DNA of 64,000 nucleotides from Epilithonimonas hispanica (GCF_003385395.1 NZ_QNUG01000016.1:1-64000); one strand, 5' to 3'; shown: positions 1-8,696, counted from the stretch's first letter. Translations and numbers: made by a program. Notes: generated from the sequence alone by a model not told the origin.

Positions 1-102
1 AGATAATTTTGGTTTAATTGGTTTGAAATAAAAATTTTCTTTGATGGTTAATTTTCTTAATTCCTTTAAAATAAAATCGTAAATTGCATCTAGGTTATTC
101 AT
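1..102 (-). CDS. Probable IS982-family transposase, N-terminal part only
   Basis: This reading frame starts with ATG at 102 on the minus strand and stays open to the left edge, giving 34 residues. It begins MNNLDAIYDFILKEL and ends with KPIKPKLS. From memory this resembles the N-terminus of IS982-family transposases of Bacteroidetes, where a KPKLS/RPKLSD motif precedes a conserved LTAEY block. The catalytic domain lies outside the window, so the family call rests on a short stretch. It could be an intact element or a fragment. Confidence 0.5.
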   Translation of the reverse strand, partial: MNNLDAIYDFILKELRKLTIKENFYFKPIKPKLS

Positions 103-180
103 AATGTATTAGATTGGTAGTCAATACAATATACGAAATTTTCGTATTATGAGTAACCTTTTTTATAATGCACTACGGGT
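1..180 (-). mobile_element. End of a probable IS982-family insertion sequence
   Basis: About 77 nt separate the transposase start (102) from position 180, where the minus strand reads ACCCGTAGTGC. I take this as the terminal inverted repeat of the element; IS982-family ends are recalled as starting with ACCC. Within this leader lies a palindrome at 131-147 with 8-bp arms (ATACGAAA, one-base centre, TTTCGTAT). The other end and any target duplication are outside the window, so the boundary is inferred. Confidence 0.4.
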
Positions 181-209
181 TTAAAAGTATGTTACAAACC
201 ATTATTAGG

Positions 210-316
210 AACTTAATCTCGCATGTCGAAGGACTATATCTTTTTTTGTCATCCGAACAAATTGAAGCAATCTGTTGAATTCTTTGGCAATCATAATAAC
301 AAAAAGGATTCGTGGC
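210..316. repeat. Degenerate copy of modular intergenic repeat (E5)
   Basis: This stretch shares blocks with 62782-62900, in particular GAAGCAATCTGTTGAATT, GGCAATC and AATAACAAAAA. It also ends on the AAAAGGAT block seen in the other copies at 36919, 41424 and 58312. The left end is poorly preserved. Confidence 0.5.
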
Positions 317-412
317 TATGAAATTTGTCTTCAATAGAAATTTTGACATCTATTATAGAAACTACCAATCAAAAGTTATCCTAATTCAAAATCATTCCAA
401 ACATACTTTTCG

Positions 413-420
413 TAACTTTG
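413..420 (+). promoter_or_regulatory. -7 promoter box of hemN
   Basis: TAACTTTG matches the Bacteroidetes -7 consensus TAnnTTTG. It lies only 5 nt before the ATG at 426, so the transcript would start at or next to the start codon. It also rules out the longer reading frame from 312 as the protein start. Confidence 0.6.
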
Positions 421-425
421 CAACA

Positions 426-1784
426 ATGAATTCGTTAGTTGATAAATACAATATTCCAGGTCCGCGTTACACATCTTATCCTACAGTTCCTTATTGGAAT
501 GAGGCCGATTTTACCGCAGATCTTTGGAAAAAATCAGTCATAAAATCCTTTTCAGAAAGCAATTCTGGAGAAGGGATTTCCATTTATATTCACTTGCCTT
601 TTTGCGAGGCACTTTGTACATTTTGTGCTTGTCACAAGAGGATTACCAAGCAACATTCTGTAGAAGTTCCTTATCTGGAAAGTGTTTTGAAAGAATGGAA
701 ATTATATCTCGAATTATTCGATGAAAAACCAAAACTGAAAGAGCTTCATCTGGGAGGAGGAACGCCAACTTTCTTTTCACCTGAAAACTTGAAAACACTT
801 CTTCAAGGCATTTTTGACACAGTAGAAATTGCGGAAGAACAGGAATTCAGTTTTGAAGGTCATCCGAATAACACCACTCGTGAACATCTTCAAACTTTGT
901 TTGATTTGGGCTTTAATAGAGTGAGCTTTGGTGTTCAGGATTATGACCCGAAAGTTCAAAAAGCGATTAATAGAATTCAGCCTTTCGAGAATGTGAAAAA
1001 CGTGACAGAATGGGCTAGAGAAATTGGCTATAAAGGAATCAGCCACGATTTGGTTTTCGGATTGCCTCATCAAACTTGGGAAGCCACCGAATTCACCATC
1101 AGAAAAACTTTGGAACTGAAACCAGACCGATTAGCTTTCTATTCTTATGCACACGTTCCTTGGGTAAAAGGTGTTGGTCAAAGAGGTTTTGACGAAAGTG
1201 ATCTGCCAAGTGGTGATGAAAAAAGACGACTTTATGAAGACGGGAAAAAATTATTAGAAGAACTCGGTTACATCGAGATTGGAATGGACCATTTTTCTTT
1301 GGAACACGATGACCTTTATCAATCATTAACTCAGAAAAAATTGCACCGTAATTTTATGGGTTATACATCCAGCAAAACTCAATTGATGGTAGGTTTGGGA
1401 ATGTCAGCAATCTCTGATTCTTGGTATGCTTTTGCTCAGAATGCAAAAACTGTTGAGGAATATCAGAAGATTGTAGAAGAAGGTGAGATCCCTGTTTTCC
1501 GTGGACATATTTTAGATGAAGAAGATTTAGTCATAAGAAAACATATTCTGAATCTAATGTGTCAATTGGAAACAAGTTGGGACTTGCAAACGTCTTTCCC
1601 GGAAATCGAAAATGCGATTGAGAAATTAAAAGAAATGGAATCCGATGGTTTGGTAGAAATCTTCGACAATCAAATTAAAATTACCGAAAAAGGAAGAGCT
1701 TTTACACGGAATGTTGCTATGGTTTTCGACCTCCGAATGATGAGAAACAAACCAGAAACTCGGATTTTTTCGATGACAATATAA
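426..1784 (+). CDS. hemN: Oxygen-independent coproporphyrinogen III oxidase
   Basis: Radical-SAM enzyme that decarboxylates coproporphyrinogen III to protoporphyrinogen IX in haem synthesis without oxygen; cytoplasmic. The 452-residue protein has the HemN pattern CxxxCxxC at C60, C64 and C67 with a further C69, which would hold the 4Fe-4S cluster. A glycine-rich LHLGGGTPTFF motif and the N-terminal YNIPGPRYTSYPT block are typical of the family. The frame is open from 312, but the start at 426 gives the family's usual N-terminus and follows a -7 box at 413-420. It stands alone between the IS end and a hydrolase gene. Confidence 0.96.
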   Translation: MNSLVDKYNIPGPRYTSYPTVPYWNEADFTADLWKKSVIKSFSESNSGEGISIYIHLPFCEALCTFCACHKRITKQHSVEVPYLESVLKEWKLYLELFDEKPKLKELHLGGGTPTFFSPENLKTLLQGIFDTVEIAEEQEFSFEGHPNNTTREHLQTLFDLGFNRVSFGVQDYDPKVQKAINRIQPFENVKNVTEWAREIGYKGISHDLVFGLPHQTWEATEFTIRKTLELKPDRLAFYSYAHVPWVKGVGQRGFDESDLPSGDEKRRLYEDGKKLLEELGYIEIGMDHFSLEHDDLYQSLTQKKLHRNFMGYTSSKTQLMVGLGMSAISDSWYAFAQNAKTVEEYQKIVEEGEIPVFRGHILDEEDLVIRKHILNLMCQLETSWDLQTSFPEIENAIEKLKEMESDGLVEIFDNQIKITEKGRAFTRNVAMVFDLRMMRNKPETRIFSMTI

Positions 1785-1856
1785 TTTAGACTTTTAGATA
1801 ATAGAGAAAAGATAAAAGACTTTTGATTCTGTTCTTGAAAAAAATATTCATTTTTT

Positions 1857-1895
1857 CATTCTGAAAGAATCTAAATCTGAGATTCCTTCAGAATG
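1857..1895. repeat. Intergenic hairpin repeat
   Basis: Two 16-bp arms (1857-1872 and 1880-1895) match at 15 of 16 positions as an inverted repeat around a 7-nt loop; the left arm is CATTCTGAAAGAATCT. It sits between hemN and the hydrolase gene. It lacks a downstream T tract in either direction and resembles a dispersed hairpin more than a terminator. Confidence 0.6.
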
Positions 1896-1925
1896 ACAAT
1901 TTTATTTTTAAACAATTCTTGAACT

Positions 1926-2744
1926 ATGAATTTAATCAAACAAAAAAATATCATTCTCAAAAGTTCCAGAGAATTTTTAGCCGATGCGATTTTTCCAGAT
2001 TCTGAAGAGAAATTGCCGTTGATTATTTTCGTTCACGGTTACAAAGGTTACAAAGATTGGGGCGCCTGGGAATTGATGGGAGAGAAGTTCGCAAAAGCTG
2101 GATTTTACTTTGTTAAATTCAATTTTTCTCATAACGGGACTACAATTGATAACCCAAATGATTTTGCAGATTTAGAAGCATTTGGACAAAATAATTATTC
2201 CAAAGAATTGGATGATTTGGAGGTTGTAATCAATCATTTCAAAAATCAAAAAGAAGTTGACTCCAACAAAATAATTTTGCTTGGACATAGTAGAGGCGGA
2301 GGAATTTCTATTATTAAAGCTTCTGAAAATAAATCGATTTCAAAATTAATTACTGTAGCGAGTGTTTCTACTTTGGATAGATTTCCTAAAAATGAAGCTT
2401 TTGAAAATTGGGAAAAAAAGGGTGTTTATTTCGTGGAAAATGCAAGAACCAAACAAAAGATGCCTCATTATTTTCAATTCTATCAGAATTTTGAAATTAA
2501 TAAAGAAAGATTTGATGTTGAGAAAGCTTGTAAAATTCTTAGAATCCCAAGTCTGTATATTCATGGTTCTAATGACGAATCTGTTCAACAAAGCCATTCT
2601 GAAAACCTTCATCTTTGGACAAAAGATTCACAACTTAAAATCATCGAAAATGCTGGTCATAGTTTTGGATCAAAAGAACCTTGGGAAAGTGATTCGTTGC
2701 CAAAAGAATTAGATGAAGTTATAGAAGTTTGTATTGGATTTTAA
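1926..2744 (+). CDS. Alpha/beta hydrolase
   Basis: A 272-residue soluble alpha/beta-fold hydrolase without signal peptide. The oxyanion-side motif FVHGYKG lies near residue 36 and the nucleophile elbow GHSRGG places the catalytic serine at S122. A late HGSNDESV segment probably carries the acid and NAGHSF the histidine. The family includes dienelactone-hydrolase-like and acyl-esterase proteins; the substrate cannot be told from sequence. The gene appears monocistronic. Confidence 0.85.
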   Translation: MNLIKQKNIILKSSREFLADAIFPDSEEKLPLIIFVHGYKGYKDWGAWELMGEKFAKAGFYFVKFNFSHNGTTIDNPNDFADLEAFGQNNYSKELDDLEVVINHFKNQKEVDSNKIILLGHSRGGGISIIKASENKSISKLITVASVSTLDRFPKNEAFENWEKKGVYFVENARTKQKMPHYFQFYQNFEINKERFDVEKACKILRIPSLYIHGSNDESVQQSHSENLHLWTKDSQLKIIENAGHSFGSKEPWESDSLPKELDEVIEVCIGF

Positions 2745-2819
2745 AGAAAAATTAGAGATTCGGTTACAATTATTTAAAAACTTAATTCCATCAACTGGCA
2801 ACTAAAAATTATCAACTAA

Positions 2820-3287
2820 TTATTTCTTCTTTTTAATCAGATTGTTATTCTCAATCCAACGTTTGCTGTTGTTGATATCTTTCAAATACCAAACATCATT
2901 GGCATTCATAAGATACAGGTTGTAAACCAACGGGATTGCAATTTGTTTACCTTCCAAGAAATTGGCTCTTACAGAGATAGCATTTTTCTTTCTGATGTAA
3001 TCTCCTGTGAAAATATTAGAAAAACTTTTTCCGGTAGATTTGTCATCAATCAATTCTATCATCGTCAAACTCCCATCTATATTGAATTCTAGAATATGAC
3101 GTTCTCCATGATCTTCAAAATCTTCTACCAAAACAAATTTTTTTCCTTTGAGATCGTAGTTGGTCGCGTCTTTCATTTTTTTTCCTTTTGCCTCAATTTT
3201 TTCAAGGATTTTGTTGATGCTGGAAAAGTCTTGGGAATAAAAATAGACAGATGAGATTAGGCTGAGGAAGATGAATGTTTTTTTCAT
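2820..3287 (-). CDS. Secreted protein of unknown function
   Basis: 155 residues beginning with a clear signal peptide (MKKTFIFLSLISSVYFYSQ), so the product is exported to the periplasm or beyond. The mature part is lysine-rich, ends in KKKK and shows no motif that I recognise. A short alternation of hydrophobic and polar residues suggests beta structure. It is transcribed divergently from queD, with its own -7 box at 3312-3319. Confidence 0.75.
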   Translation of the reverse strand: MKKTFIFLSLISSVYFYSQDFSSINKILEKIEAKGKKMKDATNYDLKGKKFVLVEDFEDHGERHILEFNIDGSLTMIELIDDKSTGKSFSNIFTGDYIRKKNAISVRANFLEGKQIAIPLVYNLYLMNANDVWYLKDINNSKRWIENNNLIKKKK

Positions 3288-3311
3288 TATAATATTTGTG
3301 TCTTTACTTTA

Positions 3312-3319
3312 CAAAAATA
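3312..3319 (-). promoter_or_regulatory. -7 promoter box of the secreted-protein gene
   Basis: The minus strand reads TATTTTTG, matching TAnnTTTG, about 24 nt before the ATG at 3287. Confidence 0.5.
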
Positions 3320-3377
3320 GACATTCCAATACACGACAACAAATCTTTAACTAAATTTATAAAAACAGATTTTTAAT

Positions 3378-3385
3378 TATCTTTG
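3378..3385 (+). promoter_or_regulatory. -7 promoter box of queD
   Basis: TATCTTTG matches TAnnTTTG and ends 4 nt before the ATG at 3390, so the mRNA is expected to be leaderless. Confidence 0.6.
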
Positions 3386-3389
3386 CACC

Positions 3390-3833
3390 ATGATAAGAAT
3401 TACCAAGATTTTCACTTTCGAAACTGCTCACGTCCTTTATAATTATGATGGCAAATGCAAAAATATGCACGGCCATTCCTATAAGTTATTTGTTACGGTA
3501 AAAGGAAATCCCATCAACGATTTGGAACATAACAAGAACGGAATGGTGGTAGATTTTGGTGACATCAAAAAAATAGTAAAGGAAGAAGTTGTGGATGTTT
3601 GGGATCATGCAGTTTTGGTAAATGGCGCTTCTCCGCACAGGATTTTAGGAGAAAATTTACAAAATGAAGGTCATAAAGTAATTTTTTGTGATTATCAGCC
3701 AACTTGTGAAAATATGCTTTACGATATTGCTTCAAAAATCCAATCTAAACTGCCTTCTGAAATCCAATTAGCCTATCTTAAACTTCACGAAACCGAAAAT
3801 TCTTACGGAGAATGGTTGGCTGAAGAAAACTAA
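3390..3833 (+). CDS. queD: 6-carboxy-5,6,7,8-tetrahydropterin synthase
   Basis: Converts dihydroneopterin triphosphate to 6-carboxytetrahydropterin, an early step of queuosine/preQ0 synthesis. The 147-residue protein shows the zinc ligands H14, H27 and H29 (ETAH ... MHGHSY), a cysteine at C23 in the usual catalytic place, and the DHAVL segment. Length fits bacterial QueD. A biopterin-type PTPS function is the main alternative, but the Cys and short size favour QueD. No other queuosine gene is adjacent. Confidence 0.9.
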   Translation: MIRITKIFTFETAHVLYNYDGKCKNMHGHSYKLFVTVKGNPINDLEHNKNGMVVDFGDIKKIVKEEVVDVWDHAVLVNGASPHRILGENLQNEGHKVIFCDYQPTCENMLYDIASKIQSKLPSEIQLAYLKLHETENSYGEWLAEEN

Positions 3834-3902
3834 ATTTTAGTATTTTTTGATTTTGGAGTTTGTTTAAATTTTCTTAAAATTGCAGGCTTAAAATTATAAA
3901 CT

Positions 3903-4475
3903 ATGAAAAAACTATTTTTAGTTGGTGCTTTGTCACTTTGCGGAGCTGTGAATGCTCAAACTCAGAAAGGAGGATGGATGCTTTCTGGTAAAACTGAATT
4001 ATCTTTCAATTCTGCAAAAACAAAGTTGGAAATTCAAGGGAATAACTATGGTGAAACAAAAACAACAACCGTTTCTATTACACCTGCAGCTAGTTATTTT
4101 GTAATTGACAATTTGGCTGTTGGATTAGGTTTGTCTTATACAAGCCAAAAAATAGAAGATAGTAAATCAAATACATTTGCCATTCTTCCTCAGGCAACTT
4201 ACTTTTTTCCCGTTTCAGGTGAAGTTAAACCTTTTGTTGAGGCAGGAATTGGATTTGCAACTAATACAACAACAATGCTAGACGAAGATGTTAAATTTAA
4301 TGGCTTAGCTTATGGTTTTGGTGCTGGTGTAGCCTATTTTGTTAATCAAAGTGTGGCTTTTAACTTAGGTGTAAACTATTCTGCAGCAAATCTTAAATAT
4401 AAAGAGAATAGTGATATTAAGAATAATACAAATAATATCGGTGTTGGTGTAGGTGTTTCAGTTTTCTTGAAATAA
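3903..4475 (+). CDS. Outer-membrane beta-barrel protein
   Basis: 190 residues with a signal peptide ending at NAQT. The rest alternates hydrophobic and polar residues with many glycines and aromatics, and ends in phenylalanine-containing VSVFLK, as expected for an eight-stranded OmpW/OmpX-like porin-family barrel. No enzymatic motif is seen. It is followed directly by an intrinsic terminator at 4494-4521. Confidence 0.8.
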   Translation: MKKLFLVGALSLCGAVNAQTQKGGWMLSGKTELSFNSAKTKLEIQGNNYGETKTTTVSITPAASYFVIDNLAVGLGLSYTSQKIEDSKSNTFAILPQATYFFPVSGEVKPFVEAGIGFATNTTTMLDEDVKFNGLAYGFGAGVAYFVNQSVAFNLGVNYSAANLKYKENSDIKNNTNNIGVGVGVSVFLK

Positions 4476-4493
4476 TCAATTTAAGATATAACT

Positions 4494-4521
4494 AAAAACC
4501 TCGCAATTGTGAGGTTTTTTT
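4494..4521 (+). terminator. Rho-independent terminator
   Basis: AACCTC and GAGGTT form the stem core around CGCAATTGT-type sequence, followed by seven T. A-rich sequence on the other side means it may also serve the convergent gene ending at 4520. Confidence 0.8.
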
Positions 4522-5716
4522 AGTTTGAATAGACAATATATTTCTGTCTTATTTTTTCAAAATTCTCAAGATCTTTTTTCCAGCTATCTTTAATTTCTTT
4601 TTCAGATTTGCCAGAGATGATTTGTTTTCTAAGCTCATCATTCCCAGCCAACTTATCAAAGAAAAGATTTTTCAAAAAGAAATCCTGCTGAGGATTTTTA
4701 TAATTTTTGTAGGATTTCAAAAGCCATTCAAGATTTATTTGTCTTAAGTCTTGGGAATATTGACTCAGATTTTCGCCATAACATAATTTGCCATTCAGAA
4801 AAGGATCTTTTGCGCCTTCGGTTGGTTTCGGTGTGAATTGATATTGGAAATCTTTTGTCCACGGCGAACCGTAGATTTGGAATGGTAAATCTGTTCCTCT
4901 TCCTACAGAAACCTGTGTTCCTTCAAAGAAACAGAGACTTGGATAAAGATTGATGGCTTTATCATTCGGAAGATTAGGAGAAGGTTTGTCAGAAACGCCG
5001 TAACGCTGTTGTTTATGATAATTCAGCATTGGGATCAGCGTGTATTTTGCTGTCACTCCATTTTTCAGCCATTTTTCTCCATTTACCATTTTACCATATT
5101 CGCCGATTGTGAGTCCATAAACAACCGGAACATTATGTAATCCTACAAAGCTTTTCCATTGATTTTTCATCATTGGTCCATCTGTATAACCATCGTTAGG
5201 ATTTGGTCTGTCGAGAACAATCACTTCAATATTATTCTCAGCTGCTGCTTCCATTATGTAAGAAAGCGTAGATATATAAGTATAAAATCTCACGCCAACA
5301 TCCTGAATATCAAACAAAATAACATCTGCACCTTTCAGATATTCCGCTTTTGGTTTTTTGTTGTCTCCATAAAGAGAAACAATCGGCAAACCTGTTTTTT
5401 TATCAATACCACTTTTTACATGTTCACCAGCATCAGCAGTTCCTCGGAAACCGTGTTCCGGAGCAAAAATGGATTTGATTTTAACATTGTTTTCAACTAA
5501 AAAATCAACCAAATGTTTTTTATTCTTCAAAAGACTGGTTTGATTAGCTGCAATAATGACGTTTTTATTTTTAAGTAAAGGAAGATACAGTTCTGGTCTG
5601 TCAGCTGCAGTTTCAAAACAATCTGCAGATTGATTTTGAGACTTAATAAAAGTTAATGAACTAAAATAAATTAGCAGGATAAAAACTAAAGTTTTATTTT
5701 TGAAGCTTAAAATCAT
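4520..5716 (-). CDS. DUF1343 protein, NamZ-type exo-beta-N-acetylmuramidase
   Basis: 398 residues with a signal peptide (MILSFKNKTLVFILLIYFSS). The family includes NamZ, which removes terminal MurNAc from peptidoglycan fragments. Visible blocks include APEHGFRG, FDIQDVGVRFYTY, LDRPNPNDG and EGTQVSVGRGTDLPFQ, all characteristic of DUF1343. The frame is open from 5788, but a -7 box at 5762-5769 on this strand would lie inside that version, and the signal peptide begins at 5716. The start is only 4 nt from the proposed start of the divergent permease gene. Confidence 0.9.
   Translation of the reverse strand: MILSFKNKTLVFILLIYFSSLTFIKSQNQSADCFETAADRPELYLPLLKNKNVIIAANQTSLLKNKKHLVDFLVENNVKIKSIFAPEHGFRGTADAGEHVKSGIDKKTGLPIVSLYGDNKKPKAEYLKGADVILFDIQDVGVRFYTYISTLSYIMEAAAENNIEVIVLDRPNPNDGYTDGPMMKNQWKSFVGLHNVPVVYGLTIGEYGKMVNGEKWLKNGVTAKYTLIPMLNYHKQQRYGVSDKPSPNLPNDKAINLYPSLCFFEGTQVSVGRGTDLPFQIYGSPWTKDFQYQFTPKPTEGAKDPFLNGKLCYGENLSQYSQDLRQINLEWLLKSYKNYKNPQQDFFLKNLFFDKLAGNDELRKQIISGKSEKEIKDSWKKDLENFEKIRQKYIVYSN
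5695..5702 (+). promoter_or_regulatory. -7 promoter box of the permease gene
   Basis: TATTTTTG matches TAnnTTTG. It lies inside the N-terminal coding part of the opposing DUF1343 gene. It overlaps the first possible TTG start at 5700 and so favours the next TTG at 5721. Confidence 0.45.
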
Positions 5717-5720
5717 TGAT

Positions 5721-6950
5721 TTGAATTTTCCGTTATATTTCTCGAAAAAAATAGCGTTTTCCAAAGATAACAAAAATAATCTCTCCAAGGTGATTGTCTA
5801 TATTGGTAGGCTTTCTGTGGCTTTGGGTATCATTGTTTCCTTGATTACGATTTCTACAGGTATAGGCTCCAAAAAAGCAATAGAGGATAGGATTTCTAAT
5901 TTTAGTGGTGATGTTTCCGTGAGATCTACACGTTCCAATTCCTCCTACAATTCCTCAGTTTTAGAAACAAATGGTTTAGACTTAAAAAAAATCGCTTCTA
6001 TTGATGGAGTATCAGGTTTGCAGTCTTATGCTACAGTAAGTGGGATTTTGCGAACAGAAAACAACTTTGCAGGTGTTATCTTGAAAGGTGTTGGGAGAGA
6101 TTTTGACAAAGCACGCTTCCAGTCTTTTATAATTTCGGGTTCTATTCCGGATTATAATGAAGATGGTTATAATAACGAGGTTATCCTTTCCGAAAAAATA
6201 GCCAACGACCTTTCTCTGAAAGCCAGTGATAGTATTGTTACGATTTTCTCAAAAGAAGATCAAAAACCGATTTACAGGAAATTTTTAATCAAAGGAATTT
6301 ATAAGACCGACATCAAATTGGTGGACGATCTCTATATGATTGGTGATATCAATCACGTCCGCAAAGTTATGGATATGAGTGATAAAGAAGTTGGAGGTTT
6401 GGATATTTTCTTGAAAGATACAGATGATATTAATTCTGCTTTTCCTCAAATCGAAAAATATATTGGTTATAAAAATTACGCCGAAAAAGTAACGGAGAAA
6501 TATCCTCAGATTCTGGATTGGGTCAACATTTTCAATCAGAATATTTCTTTGATTATTGCCATTATGCTCATTGTTGTAGTCATTAATATTATAATGGTTT
6601 TACTGATTTTGATTATCGAAAGGACTAACTCTATTGGACTTCTGAAAACATTTGGGGCAAGTAATGCACAGATCCGCTCGATATTTATTAATTATACACT
6701 AATAATTATGATTCCGGGACTTTTGGCAGGAAATGTGATAGGGATTGGACTGTTGCTTATTCAGAAATATACAGGACTCATCAAGCTGGATCCGGAAAAT
6801 TATTTCATCAGTACAGTTCCGGTAGATCTTAATCCGTTGTATTTTATTTCCGTATCGGTCGGGATTTTTATCGTATCGGGAATTGCGATGATTCTTCCGA
6901 GTTATTTGATTAGTAAGATTTCACCTGTAAAATCGATTAAGTACAGTTAA
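5721..6950 (+). CDS. FtsX-like ABC transporter permease (LolC/LolE-type)
   Basis: 409-residue inner-membrane permease of the MacB/FtsX/LolCE type. One N-terminal membrane segment (VIVYIGRLSVALGIIVSLIT) is followed by a large periplasmic domain. Three C-terminal segments follow, with the family motif of ERTNSIGLLKTFGAS between them. Flavobacterial relatives are linked to lipoprotein export, though the substrate is inferred. There is no ATG near the start. TTG at 5721 gives MNFPLYFSKK, which fits relatives; TTG at 5700 lies in the -7 box. No ATPase gene is adjacent. Confidence 0.88.
   Translation: MNFPLYFSKKIAFSKDNKNNLSKVIVYIGRLSVALGIIVSLITISTGIGSKKAIEDRISNFSGDVSVRSTRSNSSYNSSVLETNGLDLKKIASIDGVSGLQSYATVSGILRTENNFAGVILKGVGRDFDKARFQSFIISGSIPDYNEDGYNNEVILSEKIANDLSLKASDSIVTIFSKEDQKPIYRKFLIKGIYKTDIKLVDDLYMIGDINHVRKVMDMSDKEVGGLDIFLKDTDDINSAFPQIEKYIGYKNYAEKVTEKYPQILDWVNIFNQNISLIIAIMLIVVVINIIMVLLILIIERTNSIGLLKTFGASNAQIRSIFINYTLIIMIPGLLAGNVIGIGLLLIQKYTGLIKLDPENYFISTVPVDLNPLYFISVSVGIFIVSGIAMILPSYLISKISPVKSIKYS
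5762..5769 (-). promoter_or_regulatory. -7 promoter box of the DUF1343 gene
   Basis: The minus strand reads TATCTTTG, 45 nt before the ATG at 5716. It lies inside the permease coding region, so the two divergent promoters overlap each other's genes. Confidence 0.5.
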
Positions 6951-6979
6951 GTAATTTTTAGATAATCAAACAAACTAAT

Positions 6980-7585
6980 ATGATATTAAAAAATCTCAAC
7001 TATCCGCTTGATTTTAAATTCAAAATCACAACATTGGCCAGCGACTTTAATATTACCGACAAAAATGGTAATTATGTGGCGTATGTGCGTCAAAAAATGT
7101 TTAAGCTAAAAGAAGATGTGATTGTTTTTAATGACGAAAGCAAATCTCAGGAATTGTTTAACATTAAGGCTAATCAGTGGATAGATTTCAATGCATCATA
7201 TATGATGACAGATCTTGTGAATGGTAAAAAGTTCGGGAGATTGGCTAGAAAAGGGATGCGTTCTATCTGGAAATCGCGATACGATATTATTGATGAAAAT
7301 GACCAACCAAAGTATCAGATTAATGAAGATAATGGCTGGATAAAAGTATGGGATTCTTTTATTGGTGAGATTCCTATTATAGGATTATTTACAGGTTATT
7401 TTCTTAATCCTTCTTATACTGTGAAAGATTCTGCAGGAAAAGAGTATTTTAGACTCAAGAAAATGCCTTCATTGATTGGCAGAAGATTTCAGCTGGAAAG
7501 ATTAATTGATATTGATGATGAAGATGAATCTTTGGTGGTGTTAAGCTTTCTGATGATGGTGCTACTGGAAAGAGCGAGAGGATAA
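6980..7585 (+). CDS. LURP-one-related / scramblase-like protein
   Basis: 201 residues without signal peptide. The repeated pattern of short strands, with segments such as FNITDKNGNYVAYVRQK and YTVKDSAGKEYFRLKK, resembles the twelve-stranded LURP-one/phospholipid-scramblase-like fold (tubby-like barrel). A moderately hydrophobic helix (IPIIGLFTGYFLNP) crosses the middle, as in the family. The biochemical role is unknown. It begins 29 nt after the permease stop and may be co-transcribed with it. Confidence 0.7.
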   Translation: MILKNLNYPLDFKFKITTLASDFNITDKNGNYVAYVRQKMFKLKEDVIVFNDESKSQELFNIKANQWIDFNASYMMTDLVNGKKFGRLARKGMRSIWKSRYDIIDENDQPKYQINEDNGWIKVWDSFIGEIPIIGLFTGYFLNPSYTVKDSAGKEYFRLKKMPSLIGRRFQLERLIDIDDEDESLVVLSFLMMVLLERARG

Positions 7586-7640
7586 ATATAAATGCCTTAA
7601 AGCATAAAAAATTAAAACATTTGTTTTATAACAATACGAT

Positions 7641-8624
7641 ATGAAATATTATAATAATATTATAGAAACGATTGGCAATACACCTTTGGTGAAGCTTAAC
7701 AGAGTTTTGGGAGATGATTTTCCAGCTTTGGTTTTAGCGAAGGTAGAAACGACTAATCCTGGAAACTCTGTTAAGGACAGAATGGCTCTTAAGATGATTG
7801 AAGATGCAGAAAAAGACGGACGTCTGAAACCTGGAGGAACAATCATCGAAGGAACTTCCGGAAATACAGGAATGGGGCTGGCATTGGTAGCCATCCAAAA
7901 GGGTTACAAATGTATTTTTGTGACCAATTCCAAACAATCCAAAGAAAAATGTGATATCCTGCGTGCTGTTGGTGCAGAGGTGATTGTTTGTCCAACGGAT
8001 GTTAAGCCTACAGATCCGCGTTCTTATTATTCAACTGCTAAAAGATTGACACAAGAAACCGAAAATGCTTGGTATGTGAATCAATATGATAACCTGTCTA
8101 ACAGACAAGCGCATTACGAAAGTACGGCACCGGAAATCTGGGAGCAAACAGAAGGAAAACTAACTCATTTTGTTGTTGGAGCTGGAACAGGAGGAACAAT
8201 CACGGGTTGTGGAAAATTCTTCAAAGAAAAAAATCCAAATATCAAAGTAATTGGTATTGATACTTATGGTTCAATTTTGAAAGAGATTCATGAAACTGGA
8301 GAGATTCATTTGGATCATGCTTACACCTACATCACAGAAGGAATTGGAGAAGATATTCTTCCGGAGAATTATGATATGAGTGTGATTGACCACTTCGAAA
8401 AAGTGACGGATAAAGATGGCGCAATCTACGCTAGAAAGCTAGCTAAAGAAGAAGGTATTTTCTGTGGTTATTCTGCAGGTAGTGCGATATCATCTTTGGT
8501 TCAGATGAAAGATCAGTTTACAAAAGATGACATTATTGTCGTTTTGCTTCACGATCACGGTTCACGTTATGTAGGGAAAATCTACAATGATGAGTGGATG
8601 AAGGAAATGGGCTGGTTAGATTAA
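7641..8624 (+). CDS. cysM: Cysteine synthase-family PLP enzyme
   Basis: 327-residue fold-type II pyridoxal-phosphate enzyme. It makes cysteine from O-acetylserine and sulfide, or a closely related beta-replacement product. The PLP lysine is K45 in NSVKDR. The SGNTGMGLA loop binds substrate and GTGGT holds the cofactor phosphate. The C-terminus is longer than the minimal catalytic core but has no CBS domain. CysK/CysM assignment is uncertain, and cystathionine beta-synthase-like activity is possible. A strong terminator follows. Confidence 0.88.
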   Translation: MKYYNNIIETIGNTPLVKLNRVLGDDFPALVLAKVETTNPGNSVKDRMALKMIEDAEKDGRLKPGGTIIEGTSGNTGMGLALVAIQKGYKCIFVTNSKQSKEKCDILRAVGAEVIVCPTDVKPTDPRSYYSTAKRLTQETENAWYVNQYDNLSNRQAHYESTAPEIWEQTEGKLTHFVVGAGTGGTITGCGKFFKEKNPNIKVIGIDTYGSILKEIHETGEIHLDHAYTYITEGIGEDILPENYDMSVIDHFEKVTDKDGAIYARKLAKEEGIFCGYSAGSAISSLVQMKDQFTKDDIIVVLLHDHGSRYVGKIYNDEWMKEMGWLD

Positions 8625-8636
8625 TTAATAATAAAG

Positions 8637-8676
8637 AAAACAAAACCGCTGTTGAAAGAAAGCGGTTTTGTTTTTT
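8637..8676 (+). terminator. Rho-independent terminator
   Basis: Perfect 14-bp stem (8637-8650 with 8661-8674; AAAACAAAACCGCT and its complement), 10-nt loop and T tract. It lies between convergent genes and can act on both strands. Confidence 0.9.
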
Positions 8677-8696
8677 ATATAATGTATTGATTTTAT

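Noticed and set aside
131-147. Palindrome as binding site for a hemN regulator
   Set aside because: It lies within the probable IS leader, about 280 nt from hemN, so it more likely belongs to the element.
312-425. Longer N-terminus of hemN from 312
   Set aside because: The -7 box at 413-420 and the family N-terminus favour 426; the upstream codons do not resemble HemN.
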